Below, piece by piece: positions 1-11,580 of a stretch of DNA of 64,000 nucleotides (positions within the stretch are counted from its first letter, which is position 1; every line of letters begins with the position of its first letter). The notes beneath the pieces were generated by a model. It had not been told where the DNA came from, did not search any database, and saw only the letters and a list, made by a program, of their open reading frames with translations. A program made the translations under genes and the position numbers. The DNA is from Piezodorus guildinii (lineage: Eukaryota > Arthropoda > Insecta > Hemiptera > Pentatomidae), in assembly GCA_023052935.1 (NCBI GenBank), contig CM041295.1, positions 168,074,366 to 168,138,365 of the forward strand. The letters run 5' to 3'.

Positions 1-60
1 CGTAAAGTTCTTTCCCTTTATATCTCCTTTACCAGTCCATCTCATCTCTTGTACAGCTAA
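1..60 (-). pseudogene. LINE endonuclease (EEP) fragment
   Basis: Read on the minus strand, this stretch encodes DVLAVQEMRWTGKGDIKG, which matches the second conserved block (catalytic Glu in the QE-RW motif) of the exonuclease-endonuclease-phosphatase nuclease of RTE-type LINEs, the family often mislabelled craniofacial development protein 2. In LINEs this domain nicks the target DNA before reverse transcription. The fragment is cut off by the window edge, and the upstream codons are in another frame, so it is a relic. It abuts the Jockey ORF1 fragment at 65-240, which suggests nested or rearranged elements. Confidence 0.6.
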
Positions 61-64
61 AACG

Positions 65-240
65 TCTAAGCGACTCTAAATTTTTTATTACCCCTGTTCG
101 TTAGAAGCAGCTGATGAGGGGGGCGTAGGGCGTTTGTTATTACATCTTTGCCTTTGCTTGACCGGGGAAGCAGAAGAGCCAGCTGACCTGGAGCGTTTAA
201 TGCTTGCCTTTCCCGCCATGACTTGGTGATAGTATCTCAT
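65..240 (-). pseudogene. Jockey ORF1 N-terminal fragment
   Basis: The minus strand opens with ATG at 240-238 and encodes about 50 residues starting MRYYHQVMAGKASIKRSRSA. This matches the start of the complete Jockey ORF1 at 56604-57920 (MRYFHQVMSSK, then RSRSAGS and a basic Ser/Pro-rich stretch). The codons end at a TAA near 70, long before the zinc-knuckle region. Upstream of the ATG (241 to about 480) is a T-rich leader in element sense preceded by a GC-rich patch, resembling the leader of the full-length copy. It is a 5' relic of an ORF1 RNA-binding protein. Confidence 0.7.
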
Positions 241-480
241 TGATACATAAAAATAAAAAAATAAATAAAGAATAAAACAAAAAAAATACGTCCGCGCAAC
301 CTTGACCTTGTCGTCCGGAGCGCGACGTGGCCCCTCCAGGGGTCAGTGGAAGACTGACAAGCTGAGGAAGCTAAGTGAGGATCGCAATATGGCGAAAAAG
401 ATAAGGCTTCTCAGCTCTACTTCATACGACAACTAAGTACTCGTAAATATTACTACTTACAGTCAGTAGGATTAGTCCAT

Positions 481-1339
481 TGTTGACAACGAATGTTGTT
501 GCACAATCACTAATTGTTTATATGTAATAAAAACAATTATTACACACTAAAAACTGTTCATAAAGAAGAGACGATATCACGACGTATGTTAATGAACTAG
601 CGCAAGCGCAGAACCCGAGAGATGAAGTTAGAGCTCTTAAAACCTGTTTATCAATTTCATATTTAACTCGATGTAAAATGGGTTCTTATATTTCCTTTTA
701 ACATAGGCAAGTTTATGAAGGAGGATAAACCATTATAATTTTATTTATTAAGGATATTTAATCTTTGAATAGAACGGTGACTTGAAAATCGAATTTTTTT
801 TTTTTCCAAACAAGTCTCGGATCGGAGAAGAGAAATTTTAGCAGACATATTCTGGTCTATGTCTTCATTTTCGTAAAGAAACGGCTGGTGAAAGGATCCG
901 TCCCTATCATTACCGCTAATATCTCTTTAATAAAAAGCTATCGAGTACCTTTGAAGTTCCCCTTCCCGGGTGAGCACGTTTCCTTTCCCTTCTTCCTCGG
1001 CCAAAACAAACTTGTGCAAGACTTTGAAATTGTGAGTAATGGATCCTGGGCTAGGCCATCAACATTCAGATCCTCGATTATCTCAACTCCTATCTTCTTT
1101 ATACTCTCGGTTACTCAGCTTATCTTCTCAATGGAGGAGAAAGTTGTGCATCTGCATATTTGACCAGTTAAATATTATCTTTTCGACTCTGTGGGACACA
1201 TTGCACAATACTCTTGTAGACTATCTGATCAGATCCGTTTTCACATGTATCCATCAAAGTTTAACAGATTTAGTTGGTAAAATACTATATTTATACCTGT
1301 AGTTAGGCTCACCACGAAATATTGTTGAGACAATATAAT
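481..1339. other. AT-rich intergenic, nothing recognised
   Basis: Both strands were read. Reading frames of about 90 codons occur at 888-1302, but they show no domain, signal peptide or splice context, and none is supported as a gene. A short basic minus-strand frame near 960-1035 is likewise unassigned. Confidence 0.5.
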
Positions 1340-1349
1340 GTATATATAT

Positions 1350-1455
1350 TTTTTTTTCAATAATGAACCATTCTAATCGAACAAAATAAATATAAATATA
1401 AATAAATATATCCTCTCAAAATTTGAGGGCTTACGCTTCAAGATACGTGGAACAA
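1350..1455 (+). repeat. Dispersed repeat family A, copy 1
   Basis: This copy has a TCAATAATGAACC block, then an A-rich stretch, then the palindrome CTCAAAATTTGAG followed by GGCTTACGCTTCAAGATACG and GTGGAAC. The same order recurs at 1661, 17281 and 22455. No protein is encoded. The family is unclassified. Confidence 0.6.
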
Positions 1456-1660
1456 AAAAAAAAAAAAAAATGATTTTATATGGCCAAACCTCCCTCAACT
1501 TTAAGAGATGTGATTCTCTGATAGTTCGGTTATTATTGACAGTAGAGAAAAAATTGTAAGATGTTCTGGAATCAGGAAATTTTGTTTAAATTATTTGAAT
1601 GAAAATCGATATAAAACAAAATAAATAGTAAAGAAGTCTAGTATAAATGCTTTTGTATTA

Positions 1661-1770
1661 TTATTTTCTATAATGAACCTTTCTGATCAACGGATAAAAA
1701 CAATAACAACCCCCTCTCAAAATTTGAGAGCTTACGTTTCAATATACGTAGAACCTGAATAAGGAATCCG
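1661..1770 (+). repeat. Dispersed repeat family A, copy 2
   Basis: Second copy, about 300 bp from the first: ATAATGAACCTTTCTGATCA, an A-rich spacer, TCAAAATTTGAGAGCTTACG, then TAGAACCTGAATAAGGAATC. The last block also ends the copy at 22455, so it belongs to the family. GC-richer sequence follows (1771-1830) and has no identifiable feature. Confidence 0.6.
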
Positions 1771-1830
1771 TTTGTCCGCCGTTTAACGCAGGCCCTACGC
1801 TGCCTGCGGCTTTACGTATTCGGATCCTAG

Positions 1831-2261
1831 TCAACTACTGGACCATTTTTTTTAATTTGGCCCAAAAATACTAGGCCATCCAACGGTGATCCTTGGAGAC
1901 TTTGATATCAGCCGATTTTAAATGACTTCTGATTAAAAGTTATTTAATTCAATAACTCATTTATTTTTGAAGGTTGAGATGTGCTTTTTATTAACCAAGT
2001 AACTGCGAATAATTAAAAAAAATTGAAACTTTAACTATAAATACGCCCTTAACTCAGTTATTTTTGAAAATAAGGAAAAATATTTATAGAGTTATACAAT
2101 CAGTCAAGCCCGATAAAAAACAAAACAAAAAAAAAATAAAAAAAACATTGATCTAGATATATATCCAAGTGACAAACTATTATAGATGTAGTTCTTTCAA
2201 AACTCAGTTATTATTGAAGATGGAAACATTTTCGAGATCAAGACACTGCGATGAAGAATGA
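1831..2261. other. AT-rich spacer
   Basis: The spacer contains poly-A runs and recurring short phrases such as AACTCAGTTATTTTTGAA and AACTCAGTTATTATTGAAGA, which hint at decayed internal repetition. There is no coding sequence. Confidence 0.4.
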
Positions 2262-2520
2262 ATGTGTGTGTGAGGCAGGCTAGCTCAAAAACGGTAATTA
2301 AAGAAAACTGAAATTTCATATTTTAGAAGCGTGTATGTCTCTGAGATATTACAGCCAACTTTTTCATGCAAATTTGTCAACCAGAAGAGCCACTTTGTCC
2401 CACGCCTTTTTTACCTTTTTACGCTTTTCCAAAAAACGGATCCAACGATTATATTAAAAATCACAACATCGATGTAAAATTTAATGGGCTTTAATATAAT
2501 GTAGGTTTCATGCTGATTGA
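2262..2520 (+). repeat. Dispersed repeat family B, copy 1 (plus)
   Basis: This stretch is collinear with 6735-6985. Both carry an ACTGAAATTTCATATTTTA-like block, then AACCAGAAGAGCCACTTTG-like, then an ATGTAAAATTTAATG block. It is followed by an inverted partial copy at 2558-2830. No protein is recognisable; this is an unclassified interspersed repeat. Confidence 0.6.
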
Positions 2521-2557
2521 AATAGTTTGACAAGGCTTAAATTGGCCGAGTGTTGGA

Positions 2558-2697
2558 ATTTTCTATCGTATAAAGTGACTTTCTGGTTGGTCGCATTTGA
2601 TAAAAAAAGTTTCCGTGACATCTCAGGCATAAACGCTCCTAAAATATAAAATTTAAGTTTTATACTTAAACTTATTGCTTTTGAGCTATACTTACCA

Positions 2698-2737
<40 letters not shown>

Positions 2738-2830
2738 CTTTTTGTGTATTTCCGTTGAAAACTGTTCAAAATTCGAAAATTGTTACGACCGCAATACGTC
2801 CCCTTATTATATATTTCATATATAGGTAAG
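2558..2830 (-). repeat. Family B, copy 2 (minus), with (CA)n
   Basis: The reverse complement matches the 6605-6800 copy: a CCTATATATGAAA start, a GCGGTCGTAA-like block, AACGGAAATACAC, then AAAAAGGTCTGTGTGTG. The (CA)n tract at 2697-2734 (about 18 units) is the expanded (TG)n that is intrinsic to this family. Confidence 0.6.
2697..2734. repeat. (CA)n microsatellite
   Basis: About 18 uninterrupted CA units. It sits at the position of the short TG run in other family B copies. Confidence 0.95.
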
Positions 2831-3880
2831 TAAAAGTAAGAATAAAGAAATACTAAAAATCATAATAAAAAGGGAAAATATATTCGGAAAGAAAACATAA
2901 AGAATAATTAAAAAATAAGAAAAAAATATATGTAATGGAGGTTTCTTGTGTTTAATCTCCTGTTTTGCATTAGTAATTAGTTTATGTATTTTTAAGGATT
3001 CTCACATTAACGTATATTAGGCCTATTTTCGAATATGAGAAGTAGAGAGAAAAAAAATTTGGGAAAAAAATGATGCACATATTTGTTATTTGCATAAAAA
3101 ACAGGTCGAGCAGCCACTCGATATAACTTGAAGGGGTTTGGGTCTCTAAACCGTGTGTTATGTCATTTAAAATTAACCTCAAACTAACACAGTATCTTTT
3201 AAATTATGACAGAATCTCTATTCCGAATTACATAATTTGCGAATTTTCTGATAAAAACAAAAATGGTCCTGATTTCAATTTATGTTTCGAAATTGTTTAC
3301 CTTAGATCTTTTATTATAAATCATGATAATATATAAAGCATTGTCTTTAATGCATTGAATATTATAATATTTTTTATTTAAATTTTACAATAATACAATT
3401 ATTATAATACATTTACGAATATAAAGGCTCTATAAAATAAAATAAAATACTATTTATAAAATAAAATTTATAATTAATACAATTCTATCAATTAATTACA
3501 AATGAAAACATTATACCGGAGATAGAAACTAAATTAAATAGCGCTATAAGATATTATAAAAGAACTATGTAATAATTAAATTTTAAAAAAACAAACAGAG
3601 TAAGTTACATATTTATGTTAAACATATTTATTAGGGAATGCATAAGCCCGGCGGTCGTAAGGTAATAATCTCATTAAGTTTATACATACATTGAATATCA
3701 TAAAAAATATATAATAATACTTTATTTACATTTTACAATAATTATAATATATTTACGAGTATAGAGTCGGCAGTTTGGTTATCTTGTTGTTAATCGAGAT
3801 ATGATGTAATTTTCAGACAGATAATTTCCTACAACATAGCATACCTATTTAATTATAGGTTTATTGATAAAATTGATCCA
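2831..3880. other. Very AT-rich spacer
   Basis: Mostly A/T with some repeated phrases (TTACAATAATACAATTATTA near 3385; TTTACAATAATTATAATATA near 3730). No gene, RNA or element could be assigned. Confidence 0.5.
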
Positions 3881-3884
3881 TTTT

Positions 3885-4830
3885 TTTGTTCTTTAATGTT
3901 TCGCACGTTTTCAAGGGATTCATTTATTTGTCCACCCAGACAGCCGGTGTACCTCAAGGTAGTATACTGGGTCCGATCCTCTACACGGTGTATGAAGCTG
4001 ATATCCCAATCTACCCAAGTACTATCCTTACATCCTCCGCCGATGACACATGTGTTTTATTTGTGAATAACGATCCTGTTGCTGCATCACTGAACAATCT
4101 ATTAGTCATTGAAGAATGGTGTCAAAACTGGAGAATTAAAACAAATCCTATCAAATTACCTTCACTCCACGTCGTAAACCTATGACCTCCTGCCCCACCA
4201 GATCCTTTAGCAATGTCTAATGTACTCCTGTTAAACAGATCCGGTACTTAGGACTAAACCTTGGCAAACACCTAACATGGAACCCTCATACTGGACTGAA
4301 ACTGCTCCCAGATACCGATTACTACAACACTTACTCGACAAACGCTTAAAACTTCCTATTTACTACAAAAAACTCATTGATATAACCATTAAGAGGGATA
4401 TAGGATCTACGGAATTGAGCTACGGGGGTCAACTAAACCAAGGAATTTCTCTCGCATTCAATTCCTCCAATCCAAAATTCATCGAAAAATCCTCAATGCT
4501 CCATGCTTTGTTACTATTAATATCATCCATAAAGGTCTAAATATCTCATTAGTTGAACACAGCCCGATACAGACATACTTCTTTTCACTATAAACTTCCT
4601 GCCCAATCAAAGCCGCTTATCCGTGATTTCTCCTCAACATCTATTCCCGACACTCCACCGAGGCGCCTTAAAAGAAGATGGCCAAGAAACCTCCTACTAT
4701 AAATTAGACAATGGAGTGCTACCGTTTCTTCACAGGACTATCATGTGTTTTAACCATATATTAATCCCATTTACTTGTTATATTTAATCAATGCAGTTGT
4801 AAATTTATTTAAGTAAAAAAATAAAATTAT
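3885..4830 (+). pseudogene. Jockey ORF2 3' remnant (J2)
   Basis: The translation contains AGVPQGSILGPILY (RT block 4) and a decayed SADDT in place of the catalytic FADD (block 5). Then come FTPRRKP and YLGLNLGKHLTWNPHTGLK, typical of the Jockey thumb, in shifting frames with stops. A diverged C-terminus resembling LKRRWPRDL follows near 4670. The 3' UTR shows the GGAGTGCT phrase and ends GTTGTAAATT then AATAAAATT, as in the other Jockey 3' ends here. It is a 5'-truncated dead copy. The 5' join lies near 3885. Confidence 0.85.
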
Positions 4831-5319
4831 TGGTCCATTTCAATAAACAACTGTTGTGGTTGATTAATCGTATAGTACCAATAATTGTACCTTCGATCCT
4901 TGTAAATAATAATAAATAAAGTAAAATGTAAAGATGAATCTCTTGATGAAAACCGGTAAAAATATAAGGCTTGAAAGAAAAGCGGATAATACGATGCATA
5001 TGATTAGTAGTTACTACTAGTATTATTGGATTTTTGTTACTACACGGTGATGGTGTTGGTGATATTGATACATCACAATATTTATTTATATACTATGTAC
5101 ACTAAATACAAATATGTTTGTATCATAATTTCAGTTTTCCTTTTTTCATGATAACAGAGTTTAAATCATCGTTCGGATTAACTAAGGATAATACAATATT
5201 TTGTTTGAGACAGTAAGAAAAGTAACAGGAAAAAAAACCTACACATTATAAAATACAATATTAATTTAAAAGTACATGTTCTGTTATTTTATGCCTGTGT
5301 CGCTTAAGCAGTATTTTAT
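4831..5319. other. AT-rich spacer
   Basis: No feature recognised. A short GATGGTGTTGGTGATATTGA stretch near 5048 is only low-complexity sequence. Confidence 0.4.
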
Positions 5320-5456
5320 TGTTATAATCCAATTTCGTTTACTGTAGTGGCCTCATCTCTTTTTGGACCAAGTATTTTATGTAGTACCTTATTCTCGAAA
5401 ACTTTAAGTCGTTGTCCATCCTTTAATTTAAGCGAACACGTTTCACATCCCCATAT
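5320..5456 (-). pseudogene. RTE-type LINE RT C-terminal fragment
   Basis: The minus strand reads WGCETCSLKLKDGQRLKVFE then NKVLHKILGPKRDEATT before a stop. This is the conserved post-RT tail of insect RTE/BovB-like LINEs, whose consensus has YGCETW..., LRVFENKVLR and GPKRDE. Only about 43 codons survive. It is independent of the larger RTE copy at 8405. Confidence 0.7.
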
Positions 5457-5649
5457 GGATTTTTTATCAATTTAATAATAAACAATCTAGGTTTTAATAG
5501 GAAAAGATTTTATTAAATTGATTTTTGGCGCTTCCTGTAAAATTCCCTGAAATGTATATTGCACGCTTTGGAAATGAACTTAATAGTTAATGGTCAAAAT
5601 TATTACCAAAATCTCAACAACAAAAATAAATAAAATTAAAAAAAAAAAT

Positions 5650-5850
5650 AAATAAAAAAAAAAAAATAAAACTGTACTTCTATTACCCATGAAGAATGTT
5701 GAGTTCAGTACACTCAGAGACCCTCAATGTTACACAATCAACGGCAGTGCAAGTAGGCGACTAGGAATAGATCACACTCAGCCACCAGGTTTTTTTCCAA
5801 TTTGGGTACCTTAGGCGGGATTCGAACCCAGGACCCGGAGAACAGTAGAT
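5650..5850 (-). repeat. tRNA-derived SINE (decayed)
   Basis: On the minus strand there is a B-box-like GGGTTCGAATCCCGCC preceded by CTGTTCTCCGGGTCC. The body ends in a long T-rich tail in element sense (A-rich on plus at 5637-5671). The same head occurs at 46975-47115. It has no usable tRNA cloverleaf, so it is a SINE and not a tRNA gene. Confidence 0.6.
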
Positions 5851-5879
5851 TGGCACAACTGAGATAACAATAAATAACA

Positions 5880-5975
5880 GAATCAATAATTTTGTCTTCG
5901 CCGGAGTTCGAACCCGAGACCCAGAGAAGAGTAGACTAATGTTCTATCAATTATACCACGGCGTACCCTGTCTTG
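5880..5975 (-). repeat. tRNA-like SINE head
   Basis: The minus strand reads GTACGCCGTGGTATAATTGA (A-box region), then TCGGGTTCGAACTCCGGC (B box). This is a second head in tandem with the SINE at 5650-5850 and the same orientation. The acceptor stem does not pair, so a functional tRNA is not supported. Confidence 0.5.
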
Positions 5976-6604
5976 ATAAAAAACTTAGGTATTAAACAGC
6001 TTATTCCAAAATTGTAAATAATTCTGTATATTATACCATAACTATAGAAATGGCAGACAAGCTCTATGCGGGCCGAGGTATGGCGTACATCCACTTTCTG
6101 CTGGCCTTGCTCTCATGAGAGGTCATCGGATCGAACTTTTTTGGATTACAAGAGATTGATGCCTTTCCGACCTAGTTCTTTTCTATTCAAGTCCTCTTGG
6201 GTTTCTCATTTACTTAGTGAACCTTCTCTATTTCTGTAGTATTTAGGTTCTTCCCTAGGTTGTCAAATCAGTTATCGTTAGCCACTGTTTTTACTTCTAA
6301 TCACGCCCTTTATCTTCAAATTTATATTTATGCAAAAAAAAGCAAACAACTTCCACTCCATTGTTAAAATCTATTTAACAACTTTTAAATGAACTTAAAT
6401 AAAACAAGTTTAAATAATTACATTCAGATTTAAATATAAAAATAAAAAACATTTATTTTAGATTCAATAATCTAGGAATAGGAATTATTTTCTACAACAA
6501 TCACTTATAGAACTTTGCATATAAGATATCCTTTTTTTTATAAAATCTTCAACTATTCAACGGTAGATTACAATAAAACTTTGTATATCATTTTTATTTT
6601 CGCT
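5976..6604. other. Intergenic, nothing recognised
   Basis: A moderately GC patch at 6060-6260 has no open frame or motif that can be assigned; the rest is A/T-rich. Confidence 0.4.
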
Positions 6605-6985
6605 TACCTATATATGAAACATATAGTTAGGGAAAGTATGGCGATCGTGAAAATGTTCGAATTCGAGTCCACCGGAAAAACACGTTTTAGGGTCCCCTGA
6701 GTCCAAATGACCAAGTCCTACAAAAAGGTCTGTGTGTGTGTGTTAAGCCTAGCGCAAAAACGAAATGCCGTACAAGACACTGAAATTTCATATTTAACGC
6801 CGAAGATGTTACCGAAACGTTTTCATCAAAATCAGCTAACCTGAAGAGCCACATTGCACCAAGTATTTTACATATTTTTTTACGATTTTCTGAAAAACTG
6901 CTCTAACGATTTTTATTAAACTCGCTATTTCAATGTAAAATTTAATGAACTTTAATATGACGTTGGTTTCATATTTTTTAACGCA
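6605..6985 (+). repeat. Dispersed repeat family B, copy 3 (longest)
   Basis: The best-preserved copy: CCTATATATGAAACATATAG, GGGAAAGTATGGCGATCGTG, a CCGGAAAAACACGTTTTAGG block, AAAAAGGTCTGTGTGTGTG, then the ACTGAAATTTCATATTTAAC block and a GAGCCACATTG block. It serves as the reference for the other copies in this window. Confidence 0.65.
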
Positions 6986-7919
6986 ATTTTTGTGTGTATG
7001 AAGATAACAACAGGAATACAGATGTATAATATACCGTTGCAAAGGTAATGATTTTTGATAAAATATTATCTCATGTACAAAATTGTAAAATTTAATAAAA
7101 AGCTAATCAAAATAACTGATTGTTGTCAATAATAGTATGAAAGATAATTTAATAAAGACGTTTTTCCACTTGATACTTAATCTAATAAAACCTTTAAACT
7201 TCTTTTATCCCTAAGAGTATTTTAGCATTCTTAACTTGATTTTAAAAAGAGAGCTAAGTGAAAGTGGTGTCTTGCGCACAACAGATTTATTATGAAACGA
7301 AATGGTTAGATATCGCAGTGGAAGAAGTAATGAGAAATATGTTTCCTTGTGGTGCCTGCCAAGGTGAGCATGAGCTCATCTCCAAGAACCTCCTTTTAGG
7401 AATAAAGAAATGCTGTTGGAACTAGAATTACAATGGATAGTCTTTGAAATATTCCATGTCTAGGACTCTTTGAATAATAAATGTTTATTCAATGTTAATT
7501 ATGTGATTAAAAGTGACGGTGAAGCTTTGAATCTAATATTACAATATAAATCTAAAATCTGGTGCAGGTAACCCATGACTTCCACTTACCTTTCGAAATC
7601 AACTTTAAAAGTAATCATCATTCTGCTTGTTTTTTAAAATAAAATAAACCATATGGCACCTACAAACTCAAGATAAAAACTTGTATGAATTCCGTGCTTC
7701 TCACAGTGAATCATTCAAAAAACGTTTTAGACCCTATAACTGTAGCCAACGCTCAAACAATTTAATCTCTCTAAAGTTTAAAGAAGAAATAGAAAAGAGT
7801 GTGGCACAAGGATAGATCTCTTAGATTCTTATTTCTGCGAGTTTTTATGGAGACAAAGGAACAGTAAAAAAACATTTATTTAAAAAATATTTGAAGACAT
7901 GGCGCATTTTTTCAGTTTA
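6986..7919. other. Intergenic, nothing recognised
   Basis: A/T-rich, with no element ends or convincing coding sequence on either strand. Confidence 0.4.
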
Positions 7920-8400
7920 AATTCATATTTATTTTATAATTTTGTTGTATTAAATTAAAATAAATATTTCATTAAACTTTATTCTTGTTTGTCTAATCAC
8001 ATGTTTATTATAGCGATTACTTTTAAAGTAATAATTGGGTGATAAAAATTAACTGGCAGCATAAATGACAAAAAGACCCGAAGCTACCGTGGCAGCACTT
8101 GAATGATTATTTCAAGTTACACTTTAATATTTATTATTTTAACATGTCTCGACGTCTTTTCAGGCACCTCGGAGGATTATTTGGAATAGAAGGCGATGAG
8201 AGGTTGCGGGCAAGCGGGTTTGAGTGACATGGTAGTTGGGAATTGAAGGAAGTATATCAATACTGCAACCAGTAGGATACTAAGGTCTCTATGGATGAGT
8301 ATATTAGTTAATACGTTAGGAGCATTGAGCATTTTTCGTAGTTTCGTAGGATTGGATTCGGGAGTGTCCATATCCGAGGCTGTTCACTGAATTTCTTTGA
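7920..8400 (-). pseudogene. Jockey ORF2 3' remnant (J3)
   Basis: The minus strand encodes NPTKLRKMLNAPNVLTNILI then HRDLSI, matching the Jockey C-terminal block (KVLRTIVNAPYYVSN...HHDLNV in the 53921-54436 copy). A shifted PPR-LKRR-RD C-terminus and a 3' UTR containing AGTGCTGCCACGGTAGCTTC follow, which matches 16127. The 5' join with the RTE element lies around 8370-8410. Confidence 0.75.
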
Positions 8401-8618
8401 ATCGGTTATACTCCACTACGGGTGATTGGCCCAGTAGAAGAGGCCCCGGTACCTCGGGACAACTGGTTGCCAGTTATACTGGCTAGGGTCTTCCCAGGAG
8501 AGGTGATCCTGAGGTATGTACTGTTAGTGTCCTTAATGTCAGTGTATGTCTTTAGTGTACTGTTCTGCTGTGTGAAAATGCACTGTGTACTGAACTCAGG
8601 AGACGGAAACGATCTGGC

Positions 8619-9467
8619 ATGTTAAAGGATATTAGAATAGGTACATGGAACATACGCACTCTCTATGGAAAGGAAGTGGAGATAGTGGAGGAAATGGAAT
8701 CCTACAAAATAGGAATTCTAGGGATATGTGAAATAAGGAAGAAAGGTTCTGGTGAAAAGCGACTGGACAAGGGATATACTCTGCTATATTCAGGATTACC
8801 ACCAGGTAACAGAGCAAAAGAGGGAGTTGGAATGATCCTTAAGGATGAGCTTTTTCAGAAAGTCCAGGATTGGGAACCGGTCAGCTCTAGAATAATATCT
8901 GCCAATATCATTCTCTCGGTGGGTAACGTTACCCTCATCCAGGTTTATACACCAACTGAGGACTTTTCTGTGATAGAGGTAGAACAATTCTACAGCGACT
9001 TAACCCGTGTAATTGAGAAAATTAGAAATAGAAATTAAATTATAATGGGAGACCTGAATGCAAGGACCGGAAGAGACCACAGAAGAGCCTACGGATGTAT
9101 GGGTTATCATGGAGGAGAAAGAACTTTAAACAATAACGGAAGGCGCTTATTGGATTTCTGCATTGATAATGACCTTGTCATAGGCAATTCATTTTATCCT
9201 CATAAACAGGTCCACAAGATAACCTTTTCAGCCCTGGAAAGAAATGCTAACAGCGTGATAGATTACTTTCTTTACACCAAGGAAATAAGGAGCTACTTTA
9301 CGGACGTTAAGGTCATACGTGGGGCGGAAATAGGAAGCGATCACATGCTTCTGATCGCCGATACCAGAATTCCGTCTGTGAAAAAGACTAGATTCAAATC
9401 CTTTGAAAGGATCGAAATAAAGAAGATGCGGGAACCCCAAAGACAGATGGGTACGAGGATGAGCTGA
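8619..9467 (+). pseudogene. RTE endonuclease domain, one in-frame stop
   Basis: EEP nuclease that makes the first-strand nick for target-primed reverse transcription. Motifs in order are GTWNIRTLYG (catalytic Asn), ICEIRKKG (Glu), VYTPTED, MGDLNARTG (Asp and Asn) and GSDHMLLI (Asp-His). A single TAA at 9036-9038 splits it between RNRN and IIMGDLNA; the frame continues unchanged on both sides, so it is a nonsense mutation and not a domain boundary. Before 9467 the frame shifts, because the following YEDELRILLGELNFDKDLDD reads in another frame. All nuclease residues checked are intact. Confidence 0.85.
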
Positions 9468-10840
9468 GGATTCTACTGGGAGAGCTGAACTTTGATAAAG
9501 ACCTGGATGATCTTTGTCTGGACCTAAAAGTAGCCATACTGGAGTCCGCATCAAAGGTATGTGGTGTTAAGAAGGTATCAGCTAAGTGGAAGCGTTCAGA
9601 TTGGTGGAGTGAGGAGCTTCGGGTTGTTATCCGGGAAAAGAAGAACTTCTGGAAAAGGTATTGCAGAGAAAACAGCAGAAGAAACTATGATCTGTACAAA
9701 GACGCGAGAAACAGAGTTAAGATGGCAGTGAGAGAGGCAAAGAGAAAAGCTTGGGAAGAGTTCGGCCGATCTCTAGATAATGACCATAGGGAGAATATTA
9801 AACTCTTTTGGAGGAAAATAAAAACCCTCAGAGGCAGAAAGCCCAAACAAATAAGAAACATAAAGAATGAACAAGGAGAGGTGGTATCTGAGGAGAAAGA
9901 GGTCTTGGAGACCTGGCGTAGGCACTATGCAAGACAGTTCGAGGGCAACCAACAAGAAGAAATCGATCATCTCAACAGGGAATCCGAAATCGAAGATGAA
10001 GGAAATGACCCGATTGAGGAGGAAGAGGTTGAAAGGGCCATTGCGAAGATGAAGATAGGAAAAGCAGCAGGGCGAGACAACATAGTCCCAGAATTTCTTA
10101 AATACGGAGGAGCAGAGTTGATAGGGACATTAAAAAAATTCTTCCAAAGAGTTTGGGAAGATGAAAAAATCCCTCAGGAATGGGAGTACAATGTTATAGT
10201 CCCCATCTACAAGAAAGGAGGTCAAAGTGACTGCTCGAACTACAGACCTATTTGCCTGTCTCCCGTGATCTATAAAGTGTATACCTGTATTCTCGAGAGC
10301 CGGTTGAGGCCAATAGTGGAGCCTATTCTGCAGGAAGAACAGAGTGCATTTAGACCCAACAGACAAACTCAGGATCAGATTTTCACCCTGCGGAACGTGA
10401 TCGAGAAGTCCTGGGACCATGGCCGAAACGTCTATCTGGCGTTCTTAGACTTGAAGGCGGCATTCGATTCGGTACCTAGGAAAGAAATTTGGGAAGCCTT
10501 GAGGGCAAAGAACATTCCTCAAAAGTTGCTGAGGGCTATAAAGTCAACATATCAAGAGCCAAAGGGTGTAGTGCGCTTAAATGGGCAAGAATCGAAAGTG
10601 TTTAGGATGGAAAAGGGAGTAAAACAGGGCGATTCGCTAAGTCCCCTTTTGTTTATTGTTTACATAGATGAGATTGCCTCAATTTGCAAAAGACGCACAG
10701 CCAGAATGCACATGGGCCAATGGAACCTGTATCCTGTTGTTATACAGTTCCTCTTGTTTGCTGACGATATAGTCCTTATAGCGGAATCCCCAGAGCAGCT
10801 TCAGCAGGCAGTGACGGAGTGGAATGAGGAACTGAAGTGA
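9467..10840 (+). pseudogene. RTE reverse transcriptase
   Basis: Reverse transcriptase core of the element. A lysine-rich linker (SDWWSEEL...NFWKRY) comes first, then GKAAGRDNIVPEFLKYGG, NYRPICLSP, FRPNRQTQDQIFTLR, FLDLKAAFDSVPR (catalytic Asp), GVKQGDSLSPLLF and LLFADDIVL (catalytic Asp pair, near 10756-10767). The frame is open until TGA at 10838-10840, in ELK*KGMTINSRKSK; the next codons continue in frame, so the stop is a single substitution inside the thumb. An ATG at 9722 lies inside the domain and is not the real start. Confidence 0.9.
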
Positions 10841-10846
10841 AAGGGA

Positions 10847-11527
10847 ATGACTATCAATTCCAGAAAAAGCAAGGTTCTTCAAGTTGGTAGAGCTCAAGAA
10901 GATGTACAGATCTCATGTGGTGGAGAATTGATGGAGGTGGTGACAGATTTCACGTATCTAGGCACAGTGATCAGTAGATCTGGGAAATTGGATTCTGAAA
11001 TCTCAAGTAGAATTTCCAAAGCTAATTCCGTCTATTACCATATCTGCAACACGGTTATCGGAAAAAGAGAAATAGCACGGAACGTGAAGTTACACCTGTT
11101 CAAGTCCATCTTTCTACCAGTGCTTCTCTATGGAGCAGAGAGCTGGATTATGAATGAAAGGCTACAAAGTCGCATCACTGCCTCAGAAATGAAGTTTCTA
11201 AGGAGAATTGTGGGGAAGACACGGAGAGACTGTGTCCGAAATGAAAGGATCAGAGAAGAGCTTAATGTATGCTCTGTTCTGGAAGTCCTAGACAAGAAGC
11301 AATTGGGATGGTACGGGCATGTCTGCCGAATGGACCACCACCGGAACCCAATTAAAACAATGGAGGTAAGGCCCTTAGGACGAAGACCTAGAGGACGCCC
11401 TAGGACCTCCTATATCACCCACATGGAGCGAATAGGGATGCGTAGAGGAAAAACTCTGGGCGAGATCAGAAACCTTGCCAGGAACAGAGACAGTTGGTAC
11501 CAATGGCTGGGAGCTCGCCCACGCTGA
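10847..11527 (+). pseudogene. RTE ORF C-terminal tail
   Basis: Continues in frame after the stop at 10838: the thumb (VTDFTYLGTVIS), then LLYGAESWIMNERLQSRITA, EMKFLRRIVGKTRRD, LGWYGHVCRMD and RPLGRRPRGRPRTS. This is the conserved post-RT region of RTE-like LINEs; its role is probably nucleic-acid binding. The natural stop TGA is at 11525-11527. It was part of the RT polyprotein and is not a separate gene. Confidence 0.85.
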
Positions 11528-11580
11528 AAGGCAAATGGGTCGAAGAGAAAGAAGAAGAAGGATTCGGGATCCGGTTTTTG

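Noticed and set aside
2508..2729. 73-codon minus frame starting in a Cys-Val run
   Set aside because: The CVCVCV stretch is a translation of the CA microsatellite and the rest is family B repeat.
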